Below, piece after piece: positions 49,568 to 59,342 of a stretch of 64,000 nucleotides of DNA (within the stretch, counting starts at the first letter, position 1; the number at the start of each line of letters is the position of its first letter). The stretch is from Agromyces allii (GTDB taxonomy: Bacteria > Actinomycetota > Actinomycetes > Actinomycetales > Microbacteriaceae). The notes beneath the pieces were generated by a model. The model worked only from the letters and a program-made list of their open reading frames with translations. It was not told where the DNA came from and ran no database searches. The position numbers and the translations under genes were made by a program. Where the stretch lies: assembly GCF_009749385.1 (NCBI RefSeq), contig NZ_WBIN01000003.1, positions 248,001 through 312,000 of the forward strand. The letters are read 5' to 3'.

Positions 49568-49728
49568 TCCGCCTCCGCCTCGCCCGCCGTTCGGCGTCCC
49601 TCCTTCGGGGCGCACCGTCACCCAGACTCACGGATGCCGCGCTCGCGCGCAAGGGTCTTCTCGTCGGGAACCTCGGCATGATGCCGCGCACGGGCCCCGC
49701 TGTCGGCGGTGCGTGGCACGATGAGGAG

Positions 49729-52700
49729 GTGACCACGTCTGCGCCGGCCATGATCGGCCGGGACGCCGACCTCGCGAGGCTCCTCGAACGCCTCGACGAG
49801 GTGCGATCCGGGTCGCCCTTCACGGTCATCATCGGGGGCGAGGCCGGCATCGGCAAGACGCGCCTCGTGCGCGAGTTCGCCCTCAGCCTCGACGGCGAGG
49901 TGCGCTTCGTCGTCGGCCAGTGCGTCGACCTCGGCAGCGTCGCGGCGCCGTACGCGCCCGTCAAGGCCGCCCTCCGGGCGCTCGTCGCCGACGTGGGCGC
50001 CGAGCGCGTGCTCGACGTCGTCGGCCCCGGGCGCGGGGCGCTGACGGCGCTCCTGCCCGAGCTCGCGGCATCCGCCGGCTCCGACTCGTCGGCCGAGGGC
50101 GCGGGCGGCTCGGCTGACGCGGGCACGGCTGACGCGGGCTCGGCTGACGCCGGCGCGGCGCGCGAGGGCACGGGCGCCGAGACCGGTGACGGTGCGCGCG
50201 ACGGCGGGCCCGCGGCATCCGACGCCCGGAGCCGACCGGCGGCCCCGATCCGCGGCGATGCGGCGACGAGCCAGCTGCACGAGGCCATCGCGGTGCTGCT
50301 CGAGACCCTCTCGAAAGAGAAGCCGATCGTCTTCGTCATCGAAGACCTGCACTGGATCGACGCGGCCAGCCTCGCGATGCTCCGATTCCTCATGCGCGTG
50401 CTCGGGTCGAGCCGTGTGCTCACGGTGCTCACGTACCGCAGCGAAGACGTCACGCGCGGGCACCCGGTGCGCGGGTTCCTCGCCGAGGCCGACCGCGATC
50501 GCTGGGTCGACCGGCAGGAGCTCTCGCGGCTGACGCCCGACGACGCGATGGCGCTCGTCTCCTCGCTCGCGCCCGACCGTGCGCCGACGATCGAGGCCGC
50601 CGAGACCATCGTGCGGCGTGGCGACGGCGTGCCGTTCCTCATCGAGGAGCTCATCGGCCTCGACGGCTGCCGCACCGACGACGACGTGCCCGAGACGCTG
50701 CGCGACCTGCTGCTCGCCCGCTACGAACGGCTCGGCGAACCCGCCCAGCGCCTGCTGCGCCTGCTCTCGATCGGCGGGGTGCGGGTGCCGCACGCGCTGC
50801 TCGAGGCCGTCTACGCGGGCGAGGCGGAGCCGCTCGACGCCGAGGCGCTCGATGCGGCGGCACGCGAGGCCGTGCTCGGCGGCGTGCTCACCGTCGAGGG
50901 ATCCGACTACGCGTTCCGTCACGCGCTCGTGCGCGAGGCGATCCTCGCCGACCTGCTGCCGGGCGAACGCGCCAGGTACCACGGCCGCTACGCGCGCGCC
51001 TACGAGACCGCGGCGCACGGGTCGCGGCGCCTCGCAGCCGAGATCTCGTTCCACTGGCTCGGGGCCAACGACGCCGCCAAGGCGTTCCCGGCCACGATCA
51101 AGGCCATGGGCGAGGCGCGGGCCGCGGCCGCCTACGCATCCGCCGCGCAGCTCGGCGAGCGGGCGATCGGCCTCTGGGAGGTCGTGCCCGACGCCGCGGT
51201 GACCGCGGGCATGGGCAAGCTCGAGCTCATGGGCCGAACGGCCTCCTATCTCCGCAGCGCCGGCGAGGGCGAGCGCGGGCTGGCGCTCGTCAAGGCCGCG
51301 CTCGACGAGTGCCCGCCCGACGACCCGCAGTACCCCCGACTGCTGCGCGACACGGGGCTCTACCTCGCGAACGTCGGTCGCCCGGGCTCGATCCCGCTCC
51401 TCGAGCAGGCGCTCGAGGTGCTCGGCGACGACGGCTCCGACGACCTCCGCGCCACGGTGCTCATCGCGCTCGCGGGCCGCCTCATGATCGAGGCCAGGCT
51501 CGACGAGGCCGTCGCCATGGCCGAGCAGGCCTACGTCGCCGCCGACCGCGTCGGCTCCGCACGCTACGCGTCGGTCGCGCTCAACATCCAGGGGGTCAGC
51601 GTCGCCACGAACGGCGACGTGCCCGGTGGGCTCGCGCTGCTCGACCGGGCGCACGAGCTCGCCCTCGGCGACGGCTCGTCGCTGCTGCGGTACTGGGTCA
51701 ACGCCTCCGACCTGCACTACCTGATCGGCAACCACGCCGAGGCCGTGCGCCTCGCCGAAGAGGGGCTCGCGCGCGCCAAAGACCAGGGCGTCGAGCGCAG
51801 CTCGGGCGTGCTGCTCGCCTCCAACGCCGTCGACCCGCTGCTGGCGCTCGGCGAGTGGGAGCGTGCCGAACGCCTCACCGAGCGAGCCCTCGCGCTCGAC
51901 CCGGCCCTGCCGCTCAACGTCTACCTGCACCGGGCGCGCATCTGGACGGCCCTCTGGCGGGGAGACGTGAACCGCGCCGCCGAGCTGCACCGATCGCTCC
52001 GCCCCGCCATGAACCGCGTCATGGACGCCGAGGTGCAGACCATGCTCGGCATCGGTCGCGTCGCCGCCGAGATCGCCCTCGCCCAGGGCGACCCCGCGGA
52101 GGCCTGGCGCGAGGTCCGCGTCGTCGTGCAGGCCGACCGGCACACGCTCCCCGGCTACGCCCTGCCGTTCCTCTGGGTCGCCGGGCGCACGATCGCCGCG
52201 GTGCGCAGTCGCGTCGTGCTGCAGGGCAACGACCGCGCTGGCGACGCCGGCGGTTCGCTCGCCGCTCCCGCCCTCGGGTCCTTGGCCGACGAGGTCGAGC
52301 GGGCGGTGCCCGTGATCCTCTCGCTCTTCGACCGCATGGCGTTCTGGCCCACCGCGCCGCTCTGGCGGGCCCTCTTCGACGCCGAGCTCGCCGTCGCCGC
52401 GGTGCCGGGGTCGCACGCGGCATCCGGAATCCCCGGAACGGATGCCGCAGCCTGGCGCGCCGCGTTCGAGCAGACGACCGAGCCGACCTCGCCCCGATAC
52501 CTGGGCTCCTACGCGTTGCTGCGCCAGGGCGAGGCCGAACTCGCCGCCGCCGATCGTGCCGGCGCGCGCACGACGCTCCAGGCCGCGCACACGCAGGCCG
52601 TGACCGGCGGTGTGACCGCGGTCGTCGAGCAGATCGTGCGTGTCGCCTCGGCCGCGGGCATCGCGCTCGACGGGGTCGGCGGCGGCGCGGCGGCGCGGGC

Positions 52701-53022
52701 CGCGCAGACCGCGCGCGAGGTCCGCGATGCGAGAGGCGGACGCTCCGCCGGCGGGCTGGGCGATGACCGGGTTCTCGAGGGCTCGAACATCGCCGAGTCG
52801 CCCACCGCCGACGCCGTCGAGGCCGCTGCCGCCGTCGACGAGCTCACGACCCGCGAGCGCCAGGTGCTCGAACTCATCGCCGAGGGGCTCAGCAACCGCC
52901 AGATCGGCGAGCGGCTCTACATCAGCGGCAAGACCGTGAGCGTGCACGTCTCGGCGATCCTCCGCAAGCTCGGCGCCTCGACGCGCGCCGAGGCCGCGTT
53001 CCGCGCGGGCGTGCTGCGCTGA
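49729..53022 (+). CDS. LAL-type LuxR-family ATPase regulator
   Basis: A 1,097-residue large ATP-binding regulator. Walker A is GGEAGIGKTRLV (Lys43); Walker B is IVFVIEDLHWID; helical TPR-like repeats fill about 400-950; the C-terminal LuxR HTH is DELTTRERQVLELIAEGLSNRQIGERLYISGKTVSVHVSAILRKLGAS. An insertion of Ala/Gly/Asp-rich tandem repeats (about 115-185, ADAGTADAGSADAG) interrupts the ATPase domain between Walker A and B. Such proteins switch target operons in response to ligands, often in carbon or secondary metabolism. The start is uncertain: GTG 49729 overlaps GAGGAG, and ATG 49750 or ATG 49678 are alternatives. Confidence 0.88.
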   Translation: MTTSAPAMIGRDADLARLLERLDEVRSGSPFTVIIGGEAGIGKTRLVREFALSLDGEVRFVVGQCVDLGSVAAPYAPVKAALRALVADVGAERVLDVVGPGRGALTALLPELAASAGSDSSAEGAGGSADAGTADAGSADAGAAREGTGAETGDGARDGGPAASDARSRPAAPIRGDAATSQLHEAIAVLLETLSKEKPIVFVIEDLHWIDAASLAMLRFLMRVLGSSRVLTVLTYRSEDVTRGHPVRGFLAEADRDRWVDRQELSRLTPDDAMALVSSLAPDRAPTIEAAETIVRRGDGVPFLIEELIGLDGCRTDDDVPETLRDLLLARYERLGEPAQRLLRLLSIGGVRVPHALLEAVYAGEAEPLDAEALDAAAREAVLGGVLTVEGSDYAFRHALVREAILADLLPGERARYHGRYARAYETAAHGSRRLAAEISFHWLGANDAAKAFPATIKAMGEARAAAAYASAAQLGERAIGLWEVVPDAAVTAGMGKLELMGRTASYLRSAGEGERGLALVKAALDECPPDDPQYPRLLRDTGLYLANVGRPGSIPLLEQALEVLGDDGSDDLRATVLIALAGRLMIEARLDEAVAMAEQAYVAADRVGSARYASVALNIQGVSVATNGDVPGGLALLDRAHELALGDGSSLLRYWVNASDLHYLIGNHAEAVRLAEEGLARAKDQGVERSSGVLLASNAVDPLLALGEWERAERLTERALALDPALPLNVYLHRARIWTALWRGDVNRAAELHRSLRPAMNRVMDAEVQTMLGIGRVAAEIALAQGDPAEAWREVRVVVQADRHTLPGYALPFLWVAGRTIAAVRSRVVLQGNDRAGDAGGSLAAPALGSLADEVERAVPVILSLFDRMAFWPTAPLWRALFDAELAVAAVPGSHAASGIPGTDAAAWRAAFEQTTEPTSPRYLGSYALLRQGEAELAAADRAGARTTLQAAHTQAVTGGVTAVVEQIVRVASAAGIALDGVGGGAAARAAQTAREVRDARGGRSAGGLGDDRVLEGSNIAESPTADAVEAAAAVDELTTRERQVLELIAEGLSNRQIGERLYISGKTVSVHVSAILRKLGASTRAEAAFRAGVLR

Positions 53023-53149
53023 CGCGGCGTGCCGACGCCGGTCGGGTCGACCACCGGCATCCGCGCTGTGAGATCGCTGCGTTCGGCGCTCCGTGCGCCG
53101 CATCGGGCGTAGCGTGAGGGGAGACCCATACCTACGCATCGGAGGCACG

Positions 53150-53668
53150 ATGAGCCGGCTCGACGAGATCCCCTTCACCACGATGGACGGCGGCACCGCC
53201 TCCCTCGCCGACTACGGCGGCCAGGCCGTCATGATCGTGAACGTGGCGTCGCGATGCGGCCTCGCGCCGCAGTACGAGAAGCTCGAGGCGCTGCAGAAGC
53301 AGTACGGCGACCGGGGCTTCACGGTGATCGGGTTTCCGAGCAACCAGTTCCTCCAGGAGCTCTCGACGAACGAGGCCGTGAGCGAGTACTGCTCGACCAC
53401 GTGGGGCATCACCTTCCCGATCGTCGACCGCGTGCGGGTCAACGGCAAGAAGGAGCACCCGCTCTACACCGAGCTGAAGCAGACTCCCGACGCCGAGGGC
53501 AAGGCGGGCAAGGTCAGCTGGAACTTCGAGAAGTTCCTCGTGGGCGCCGATCGCAGCGTGCACCGGTTCCGCCCGCGCACCGAGCCCGACGCACCCGAGG
53601 TCATCGCGGCGATCGAGGCCTCGCTGCCCGTTCAGGCCGACGAGGCCGAGCCGCAGCCCGCCGAGTAG
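53150..53668 (+). CDS. Glutathione peroxidase family thiol peroxidase
   Basis: A 172-residue thioredoxin-fold peroxidase. Catalytic Cys36 is in VNVASRCGLAPQYEKLE, the second conserved element is IGFPSNQF (Gln), and the third is SWNFEKFLV (Trp/Asn). The enzyme reduces hydroperoxides, and in most bacteria uses thioredoxin rather than glutathione. ATG 53150 follows GGAGGCAC. It is a single cytosolic domain, with a short Glu/Pro-rich tail. Confidence 0.94.
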   Translation: MSRLDEIPFTTMDGGTASLADYGGQAVMIVNVASRCGLAPQYEKLEALQKQYGDRGFTVIGFPSNQFLQELSTNEAVSEYCSTTWGITFPIVDRVRVNGKKEHPLYTELKQTPDAEGKAGKVSWNFEKFLVGADRSVHRFRPRTEPDAPEVIAAIEASLPVQADEAEPQPAE

Positions 53669-53797
53669 GCAGCGGCACCGCTGCCCAGGACGCCGCCGGC
53701 GGTCGCCCGCCGTCCGATCGCGAAGTGCAGGAGATCGGCCGCCATCTCGCCGGTGGGCCGGGGATGACGCCCGATCTCCTGCATGTGCCCGGGGCCG

Positions 53798-55105
53798 TCA
53801 GGCGCGCGTCGCGCCGCGGAACTCCGGCGTGGTCCACACCTCGGCGAGCCGCACGACGGTTGCGGCCGCCGCGGCCATCTCCTGCACCGACGCCCACTCG
53901 CGCACCGAGTGGAACTCGTGCCCTCCCGTGAAGAGGTTCGGCGTCGGAAGCCCCATGGCGCTCAGCTGCGAGCCGTCGGTGCCCCCGCGGATCGACGTGC
54001 GGAGGGGATCGAGCCCCTCGGCGCGGATCGCCAGCTCAGCGGCATCCGTCACCTGCGGGAACAGGTCGACGAAGCTGCGCATGTTCGGGTACTGCGGCGT
54101 GATCTCGACCGTGGCGCGGGCACGGGGCTCGCGGGCGACGACCTCGGCCACGGTGCGGCGGAGCACCTCGCCGTGCGCGGCCAGCAGCTCGTCGTCGAAG
54201 TCGCGCAGGATCGTGCGGATCACGGCGTGCGCCGCCGAGCCCTGCACCTCGTACACGTGGATGAACCCCTCGCGGCCCGACGTGCGCTCGGGCGTCAGGT
54301 CGTCGGGCAGCGCCGCGACGATCTCGGCCGCGAGGCGGGCCGCGTTCACGAGCTTGCCGGTCGCGAATCCGGGGTGCACCTCGTGGCCCTCGATCGTGAC
54401 GATGCCCTCGGTGGCCGAGAACGTCTCGTCCTGCAGTTCGCCGAGCTCGGAGCCGTCGACCGTGTAGGCGCACAGCGCGCCGAAGCCCTCGACGTCGAAG
54501 CGGTGCGCGCCGCGGCCGATCTCCTCGTCGGGCGTGAACGCGAGGCGCAGGGTCGGCCGGGGCAGTTCGGGATGCGCGAGCAGGTGCGCCACCGCCGTCA
54601 GGATCGCGGCGACGCCCGCCTTGTCGTCGGCGCCGAGCAGCGTGTCGCCCGAGCTCGTGACGAGGTCGTGGCCGACGTGGTCGCGCAGCTCGGCGATCTC
54701 GTCGGGGTCGAGCACCGTGCCGCCGCGGGGCAGCTCGATGCGGCCGCCGTCGTAGGCGCGGTGCACGATCGGCTCGACGCCGTCGCCGGGTGCGTCGGGG
54801 CTCGTGTCCATGTGCGCGATGAGGCCGATCACCGGCACGGGCCCGTCGGCCGACGAGATCGTGGCGGGCAGCGTCGCGTACGCGTAGCCGTCGGCGTCGA
54901 GCACGGCGTCGTCGAGGCCGAGCGCGAGCAGGTCGGCGACGAGCACGCGCCCGAGGTCGAGCTGGCGGGCCGAGCTGGGCGATCCCTCGCCGTCGCGGTC
55001 GGACTGCGTGCCGACGCGCACGTAGCGGCCGAAGCGCTCCAGCAGCCCGGGGGCGAGCGACTCGGCGAGGGGGGAGGTGAACGGAGCGGGCGATACGGCG
55101 GCCAT
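53798..55105 (-). CDS. pepT: Peptidase T (tripeptide aminopeptidase)
   Basis: A 435-residue M20B metallopeptidase that removes N-terminal residues from tripeptides. Zinc ligands are visible: GLIAHMDTSPDAPG (His), LLGADDKAGVAAIL (bridging Asp), FTPDEEIGRGAHRFD (Glu-Glu), AYTVDGSELGELQDETF, and NLFTGGHEFHSVREWASV (final His). The dimerisation domain covers about 225-325. No signal peptide is present. ATG 55105 is the first start. An intergenic 50-bp stretch beyond the start has short GCCTCGAGCG repeats. Confidence 0.95.
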   Translation of the reverse strand: MAAVSPAPFTSPLAESLAPGLLERFGRYVRVGTQSDRDGEGSPSSARQLDLGRVLVADLLALGLDDAVLDADGYAYATLPATISSADGPVPVIGLIAHMDTSPDAPGDGVEPIVHRAYDGGRIELPRGGTVLDPDEIAELRDHVGHDLVTSSGDTLLGADDKAGVAAILTAVAHLLAHPELPRPTLRLAFTPDEEIGRGAHRFDVEGFGALCAYTVDGSELGELQDETFSATEGIVTIEGHEVHPGFATGKLVNAARLAAEIVAALPDDLTPERTSGREGFIHVYEVQGSAAHAVIRTILRDFDDELLAAHGEVLRRTVAEVVAREPRARATVEITPQYPNMRSFVDLFPQVTDAAELAIRAEGLDPLRTSIRGGTDGSQLSAMGLPTPNLFTGGHEFHSVREWASVQEMAAAAATVVRLAEVWTTPEFRGATRA

Positions 55106-55182
55106 CCCTCCAGCGTGCCACAGCGGCGCGATGGCGGGGGATGTCGCGCCTCGAGCGCCTCGAGCGGCTCGAGCGCCTCGGG

Positions 55183-55377
55183 TCAGTGCGGCTTCGTGCG
55201 GTGCGCGTCGTCACCGTGCCGGTGCACGGGCTCGTCGTCGGCCTGCGCGTGGTGCTCGTGCTCGTGCTTGTGCTCGCCCTGCGAGAGCGGGAGCCCGCAC
55301 CGGCGGCAGTACTCGGCCTTCAGCTCGTCGAAGCGCTCATGGGAGACGTGATGCTCGGCGTGCTCTGAATCAGCCAT
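55183..55377 (-). CDS. Small His-rich metal-binding protein
   Basis: A 64-residue protein with one CRRCG site (a CxxC) and a long His-rich tail including HKHEHEHH and HRHGDDAHR. It begins MADSEHAEHHVSHERFDELKAEYC. The composition suggests zinc, nickel or copper binding. ATG 55377 is preceded by a GGGGAACGAC purine-rich sequence. It is not in an operon with a recognised metal gene. A metallochaperone or metal sponge is a guess; the small size and composition lower certainty. Confidence 0.65.
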   Translation of the reverse strand: MADSEHAEHHVSHERFDELKAEYCRRCGLPLSQGEHKHEHEHHAQADDEPVHRHGDDAHRTKPH

Positions 55378-55489
55378 GTCGTTCCCCGTTCCGTCGCAGC
55401 CGTGTGCAGTCGATTCTCGTGAGATCCGCAGGGCGGGTCAACCGCCTGCGGGCGGGTAGCGTTGTCGCGACCCCGAGGAGCACCACCGC

Positions 55490-56122
55490 ATGAAGCCCGG
55501 ACCCAGGCGCAGCATCAGTCAGGCCGACATCGTCGACGCCGCATTCGAGATCTTCGAGGAGAAGGGCGGCGACGCCGTCTCGATCCGCGGGGTCGCCGCG
55601 CGACTCGGCCTCACGCCCACGGCGATGTACACGTACTTCACGTCGAAGAACGCGCTCCAGCGGGCCATGGTCGAGCAGGTGTTCTCGAAGCTCGACCTGG
55701 CCGCGGCATCCGACCCGTCCGTGGCGTGGCGCGCGCGGGTGCGCACCCTCGCGGCCGACCTGCGGGCGCGGTTCGCCGAGCACCCGGGTGCGGTCGTGCT
55801 CGTCGCGAGCGGTCCGCTCGACGGGCGTCACGCCCTGACCTTCGGCGAGACCCTGCTCGAGGGCTTCACGAGCGGTGGGATGCCGCTGGCCGACGCCGCG
55901 CGGGCCACGGTCGCCGTGCGGGCCTACGTGCTCGGTGCGATCACGCTGGATGCCGCGGCGGCCGGCACCGACACCGACGCGGCCGATGCGCCCGCACCGC
56001 TCTGGACCGAGGCCACGCAGCATCCGCTCACCGAGTCCGCCGCGCTGCTGGGCGACGACGACGCCTTCGCGACGGGCCTGGATCGCCTGCTCGACGGTTT
56101 CGGGCTGCCGCCCGCCGCCTAG
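55490..56122 (+). CDS. TetR-family transcriptional regulator
   Basis: A 210-residue repressor. The HTH is in the first 55 residues: SQADIVDAAFEIFEEKGGDAVSIRGVAARLGLTPTAMYTYFTSKNALQRAMV. The C-terminal domain is of the variable ligand-binding kind. ATG 55490 follows GAGGAG. It is divergent from the small His-rich gene (113 bp gap) and convergent with the M6 protease. The target is unknown; no clear palindromic operator was found. Confidence 0.9.
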   Translation: MKPGPRRSISQADIVDAAFEIFEEKGGDAVSIRGVAARLGLTPTAMYTYFTSKNALQRAMVEQVFSKLDLAAASDPSVAWRARVRTLAADLRARFAEHPGAVVLVASGPLDGRHALTFGETLLEGFTSGGMPLADAARATVAVRAYVLGAITLDAAAAGTDTDAADAPAPLWTEATQHPLTESAALLGDDDAFATGLDRLLDGFGLPPAA

Positions 56123-56172
56123 CCCCGCCCGTTGCGCCGCCTCGGCGCCTCGCCGGCTGCCCGCACATGCGA

Positions 56173-56204
56173 CGAGGCGCCGACCCCGAAGGGCCGACGC
56201 CTCG
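56173..56204 (-). terminator. Hairpin after the M6 protease gene
   Basis: CGAGGCG (56173-56179) and CGCCTCG (56198-56204) pair, and CCGACCCC and GGGCCGA in between extend the stem. On the minus strand the mismatches become G-U pairs, giving a continuous 14-bp stem with a UUC loop, so it suits the protease transcript. There is no T-tract. Confidence 0.5.
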
Positions 56205-56222
56205 CCGCGACATCCGCTCGGA

Positions 56223-59033
56223 TCAGCCCTTGGGGGCGGTGATCTTCACGAGTGCCGCACGGTTGCCGAGCAGCGGGAGCTGCACCTCGACCCCGGTGCC
56301 GTAGCCGACCCCGGCGTCACCGGGGTTGCCCGTGCCGAGCACCATTCCGCCGGCCGGTTCGCCGTACAGGTCGGTGGCAGGCGTGCCATCGGGGTTGACG
56401 ATGCGCGTCGAGTACGGCGCGTCGCCGACCGAGGGAACCACGACGGAGCCGTTCGCGTATCGCCAGAACAGCGAGTTGTTGCGGAACTCCAGGCCGGGCA
56501 CCCAGCCCTGGTTGTCGGTGAACTTCTTCACCGCGGGCAGGGCCGGGATGTCGGTGCAGTACTCGGTGAGCGCCTCATCGGTGATGCACTCCTTGAAGGG
56601 GTACGTCTTCTGCACGCCGAACGCCGCGTTCGAGGACTGCGCCCTCGACGGCAGGTTCTTCAGCGTCGTCGGGTCGACCGTGGCCGCAGCACCGGTGCGT
56701 CGCAGCGGGTCGAAGTGGCTGTCGACGATCAACAGGCCGCCCTTCGCTCCACCGCTCGGCAGTGCCGTGAGGTTCGACTGCACGTGGTTCGCGTCGCCGT
56801 ACGTGGTGTCGCGGTACCAGACGAGCGCGCCGGGGGCGTTGTACTTGATCTTGTCGACCTTCCACGCGCCCTCGTCGGTCTGGTACACCGTGTCGTAGGC
56901 GTACTTCAGGCCCTCGTCGAACCCGTCGAAGTTGCGCCACTCGACCAGGTAGTACTGCGCCTTCGTCGAGGTGCCGGTGTCGATGCGCCAGCCGGGGCCG
57001 GTGCTCGCAGCCCACGATGCGACCGTCTTGGTCCAGCCGTTCTCGCCGGACTCGACGTCGTCGCTCCACGTCGGTGCTCCGTCGACGACCAGCGAGAAGT
57101 CGTCGGAGAACCAACCGCGGTCCTGGTAGGCCGCGTCGGTCGCGAGCCGCAGGCGCACGCCGATCGTCTGGCCGGCGTAGGCCGAGACGTCGATGTAGTC
57201 GTGGCGCCAGCCGTCGGTCGAACCCGTGAGGCCGTACTTGCGCCCGTCGAACGTGGCGAGGTTGCCGTTGGGGTCGGGGTAGCCGTCGGGCGTCGTGACC
57301 TCACCGCCCGCCTCGGTCAGGACCTTCTGGTCGGTCCACGTGGTGCCGCCGTCGGTCGAGATCTCGACGAAGCCGAAGTCCCAGTCCTCTTCGATCACGT
57401 AGTCGTTCCACATCCAGAACTTCGCGTCGGTCGCGCCGGCGGGCACGTCGATGTTGCGAGCGAGCCGGATGTCGGCCCAGTCCTGGTCGGCGCCGGTGTA
57501 CCACGCGTTGGCACCGCTGTGCGGCGTCGCGAGCGTGACGACCTTGTCGGGCAGGTTGATCTTGACGCCGTCCTTCGTGCCCTTGAGCGGGCGCGAGTTC
57601 TGCCCGATCAGCACGGACTTCGCCGTGTCGCCCGGGTTCACGATCTGCGGGTCGGCCCAGCCGAGCACCCACTTGTCCCAGAGGCCCATGTGCGTGGGCA
57701 TCGACTGGAAGATGGGGCCGGAGTGCGATCCCGACGACATGAGGTCCCAGAAGTCGACGTCGGAGTCGCCGACGCCCGAGGTGTCGTAGAGGTCGGGCAG
57801 ACCGAGGTCGTGACCGTACTCGTGAGCGAACACGCCGACGCCCGAGTCCTCGGGCTGCACGATGTAGTTCGACAGCTTGAGGTTCGTCCCGGGGATGTCG
57901 GCTCCGCCTGCGACGGCGGAGGAGTGCGCCCAGATGGCGTACGTGCCCTCGTCGCCGCCGCCGCCGGACTTGTCGGCACCGGCGTGCACGAGCACGACGT
58001 GGTCGATCACGCCGTCGGGCTCGTTGAAGTTGCCGTCGCCGTCGCGGTCGCCCTGGTCCTCGATGTCGTAGTCGGCCCAGGGGAAGTTCGGCTGCGCCGC
58101 TGCGAGGGCCTGCACGGCGTCGACGGGCAGCTGGCCTGCGCCGAGCGGGTTGTCGGGGTGGCCCTGCATGTCCTGCATCGCGCCGGCCTCGTAGACGCCT
58201 TCGTCGTTCAGGTGGCAGACGCTCGCGCCGTAGTAGGCCTCGGAGTGCGGCACCTTGACCCACGGCGTCGCCGTGCCGGTCACGGTGTAGGCGCCCTGCG
58301 ACATCTCCTCGTACATGGCCTTCATGGTGTAGCCCGAGATGTCGATGCCCTTCTTGCCATCGGGGCCCTTGAGGTCCTTGCGCACACGCTCGGTGATGCC
58401 CTTCTTCGAGAAGAGCATGTCGTTGTAGTGCTTCGGCGAGAAGTCGGGAACCCACATCGAGTTGTTGTCGAGGTTCGCGAGGTTGGCCGGGTTGGGGAGG
58501 TTGTTGTGCAGCGGTCCGCTCTGCACGTCGCCCGGCTTGCAGTCGGAGGCGCCGAACGAGGTCGGCACCTGCACGCCCGTGAAGTCGTCGGCGGCGTTCT
58601 CGTCGAACTCGACGAGGATCGTCAGGAGCTTCGCGGTCTGCGTCTCCTTCGCCGACTTGTAGAGGCTCTTCAGCCACTTCGGGCTCTTGCCGCTCTTGAT
58701 CGACTTCGATTCGAGCTTCGAGAGTCCTGCGGCCGCGATCGGGTTGCCTGCCGTGAACTTGCGCTCGAGTGCGTCGGCCTTCACGAGTGCAGCCTGCTGC
58801 TCCTGCGCGTCCACCCCCGCATCGACCTTCTGATCCACGCCGAACGCGGCTTCGGCGCGCGGCTCGACGTAGTTCATGTAGTACTCGGAGTCGCTGATGA
58901 TCGGCGCCTCGTATGGTGCTGCTGTTGCGGTCGAACCGACCACTCCCGTTGCCGCCAGTGTGGCGGCCGCGAGAGCGATGACCGGGACGATCGCCACCGC
59001 GCGCTTTTTCGCACGCGTGGAGATTCCAGACAT
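56223..59033 (-). CDS. Secreted M6-family (immune inhibitor A) metalloprotease
   Basis: A 936-residue exported zinc protease. Residues 1-39 are a signal peptide ending TATAA. The zinc motif is HEYGHDLGLPDLYD (His404, Glu405, His408). A Ca-binding DRDGDGNFNEPDG lies before it, and PTHMGLWDKWVLGWADP follows the zinc site. Residues about 580-720 look like beta-sandwich carbohydrate- or substrate-binding parts with WSDDVESGENGW. M6 enzymes degrade extracellular proteins and, in pathogens, host peptides. ATG 59033 follows GGGGAGAAG. A promoter is suggested at 59110-59139. Confidence 0.93.
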   Translation of the reverse strand: MSGISTRAKKRAVAIVPVIALAAATLAATGVVGSTATAAPYEAPIISDSEYYMNYVEPRAEAAFGVDQKVDAGVDAQEQQAALVKADALERKFTAGNPIAAAGLSKLESKSIKSGKSPKWLKSLYKSAKETQTAKLLTILVEFDENAADDFTGVQVPTSFGASDCKPGDVQSGPLHNNLPNPANLANLDNNSMWVPDFSPKHYNDMLFSKKGITERVRKDLKGPDGKKGIDISGYTMKAMYEEMSQGAYTVTGTATPWVKVPHSEAYYGASVCHLNDEGVYEAGAMQDMQGHPDNPLGAGQLPVDAVQALAAAQPNFPWADYDIEDQGDRDGDGNFNEPDGVIDHVVLVHAGADKSGGGGDEGTYAIWAHSSAVAGGADIPGTNLKLSNYIVQPEDSGVGVFAHEYGHDLGLPDLYDTSGVGDSDVDFWDLMSSGSHSGPIFQSMPTHMGLWDKWVLGWADPQIVNPGDTAKSVLIGQNSRPLKGTKDGVKINLPDKVVTLATPHSGANAWYTGADQDWADIRLARNIDVPAGATDAKFWMWNDYVIEEDWDFGFVEISTDGGTTWTDQKVLTEAGGEVTTPDGYPDPNGNLATFDGRKYGLTGSTDGWRHDYIDVSAYAGQTIGVRLRLATDAAYQDRGWFSDDFSLVVDGAPTWSDDVESGENGWTKTVASWAASTGPGWRIDTGTSTKAQYYLVEWRNFDGFDEGLKYAYDTVYQTDEGAWKVDKIKYNAPGALVWYRDTTYGDANHVQSNLTALPSGGAKGGLLIVDSHFDPLRRTGAAATVDPTTLKNLPSRAQSSNAAFGVQKTYPFKECITDEALTEYCTDIPALPAVKKFTDNQGWVPGLEFRNNSLFWRYANGSVVVPSVGDAPYSTRIVNPDGTPATDLYGEPAGGMVLGTGNPGDAGVGYGTGVEVQLPLLGNRAALVKITAPKG

Positions 59034-59342
59034 TCTTCTCCCCTCGGTGCGGCCGACGAGAAGGGTCGTCGGCCGCGACGTCGTCCGTCGGTAGGCGGAC
59101 GTAAGGGGGAATCTATCTGTGGCCCGTTCGGGGGGTAAACCCTGAACCTATGGATTCGCAGAATATTTGCGTCGAGGGTCCTGTGATGTCGATCGTGCGC
59201 GTCGAATGGTCACGATGTGCACATCCGCGTCATCAGCTCGGTCGAAATGACGGATGCCGCGACGCGACCGCTCGGCGAGGGGTCGCCGATCAGCGCCACG
59301 GCCGCGTGAACACGATGCGTGGCGGATGCCGCAGAGCGGGCG
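59034..59342. other. Intergenic region with the protease promoter
   Basis: This 309-bp gap between the HAD gene (stop 59343, -) and the protease start (59033, -) holds an AT-richer island at 59100-59170 with a candidate promoter, GGATGCCGC half motifs near 59260 and 59323, and no convincing gene. Confidence 0.55.
59110..59139 (-). promoter_or_regulatory. Candidate promoter of the M6 protease gene
   Basis: On the minus strand TTTACC (59134-59139) and TAGATT (59110-59115) are 18 bp apart and resemble -35 and -10 elements (4 of 6 each). They lie 77 bp upstream of the protease start in the least GC-rich part of the gap. Confidence 0.45.

Noticed and set aside
49618..53196. Minus-strand frame of about 1,190 codons opposite the LAL regulator
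   Set aside because: Antisense shadow of a long GC-rich gene; Walker A, Walker B and the LuxR HTH are on the plus strand.
55875..59138. Long plus-strand open frame opposite the M6 protease
   Set aside because: The minus strand has a signal peptide and HEYGH zinc motif; the + frame is Val/Gly/Arg-rich without any recognisable domain.
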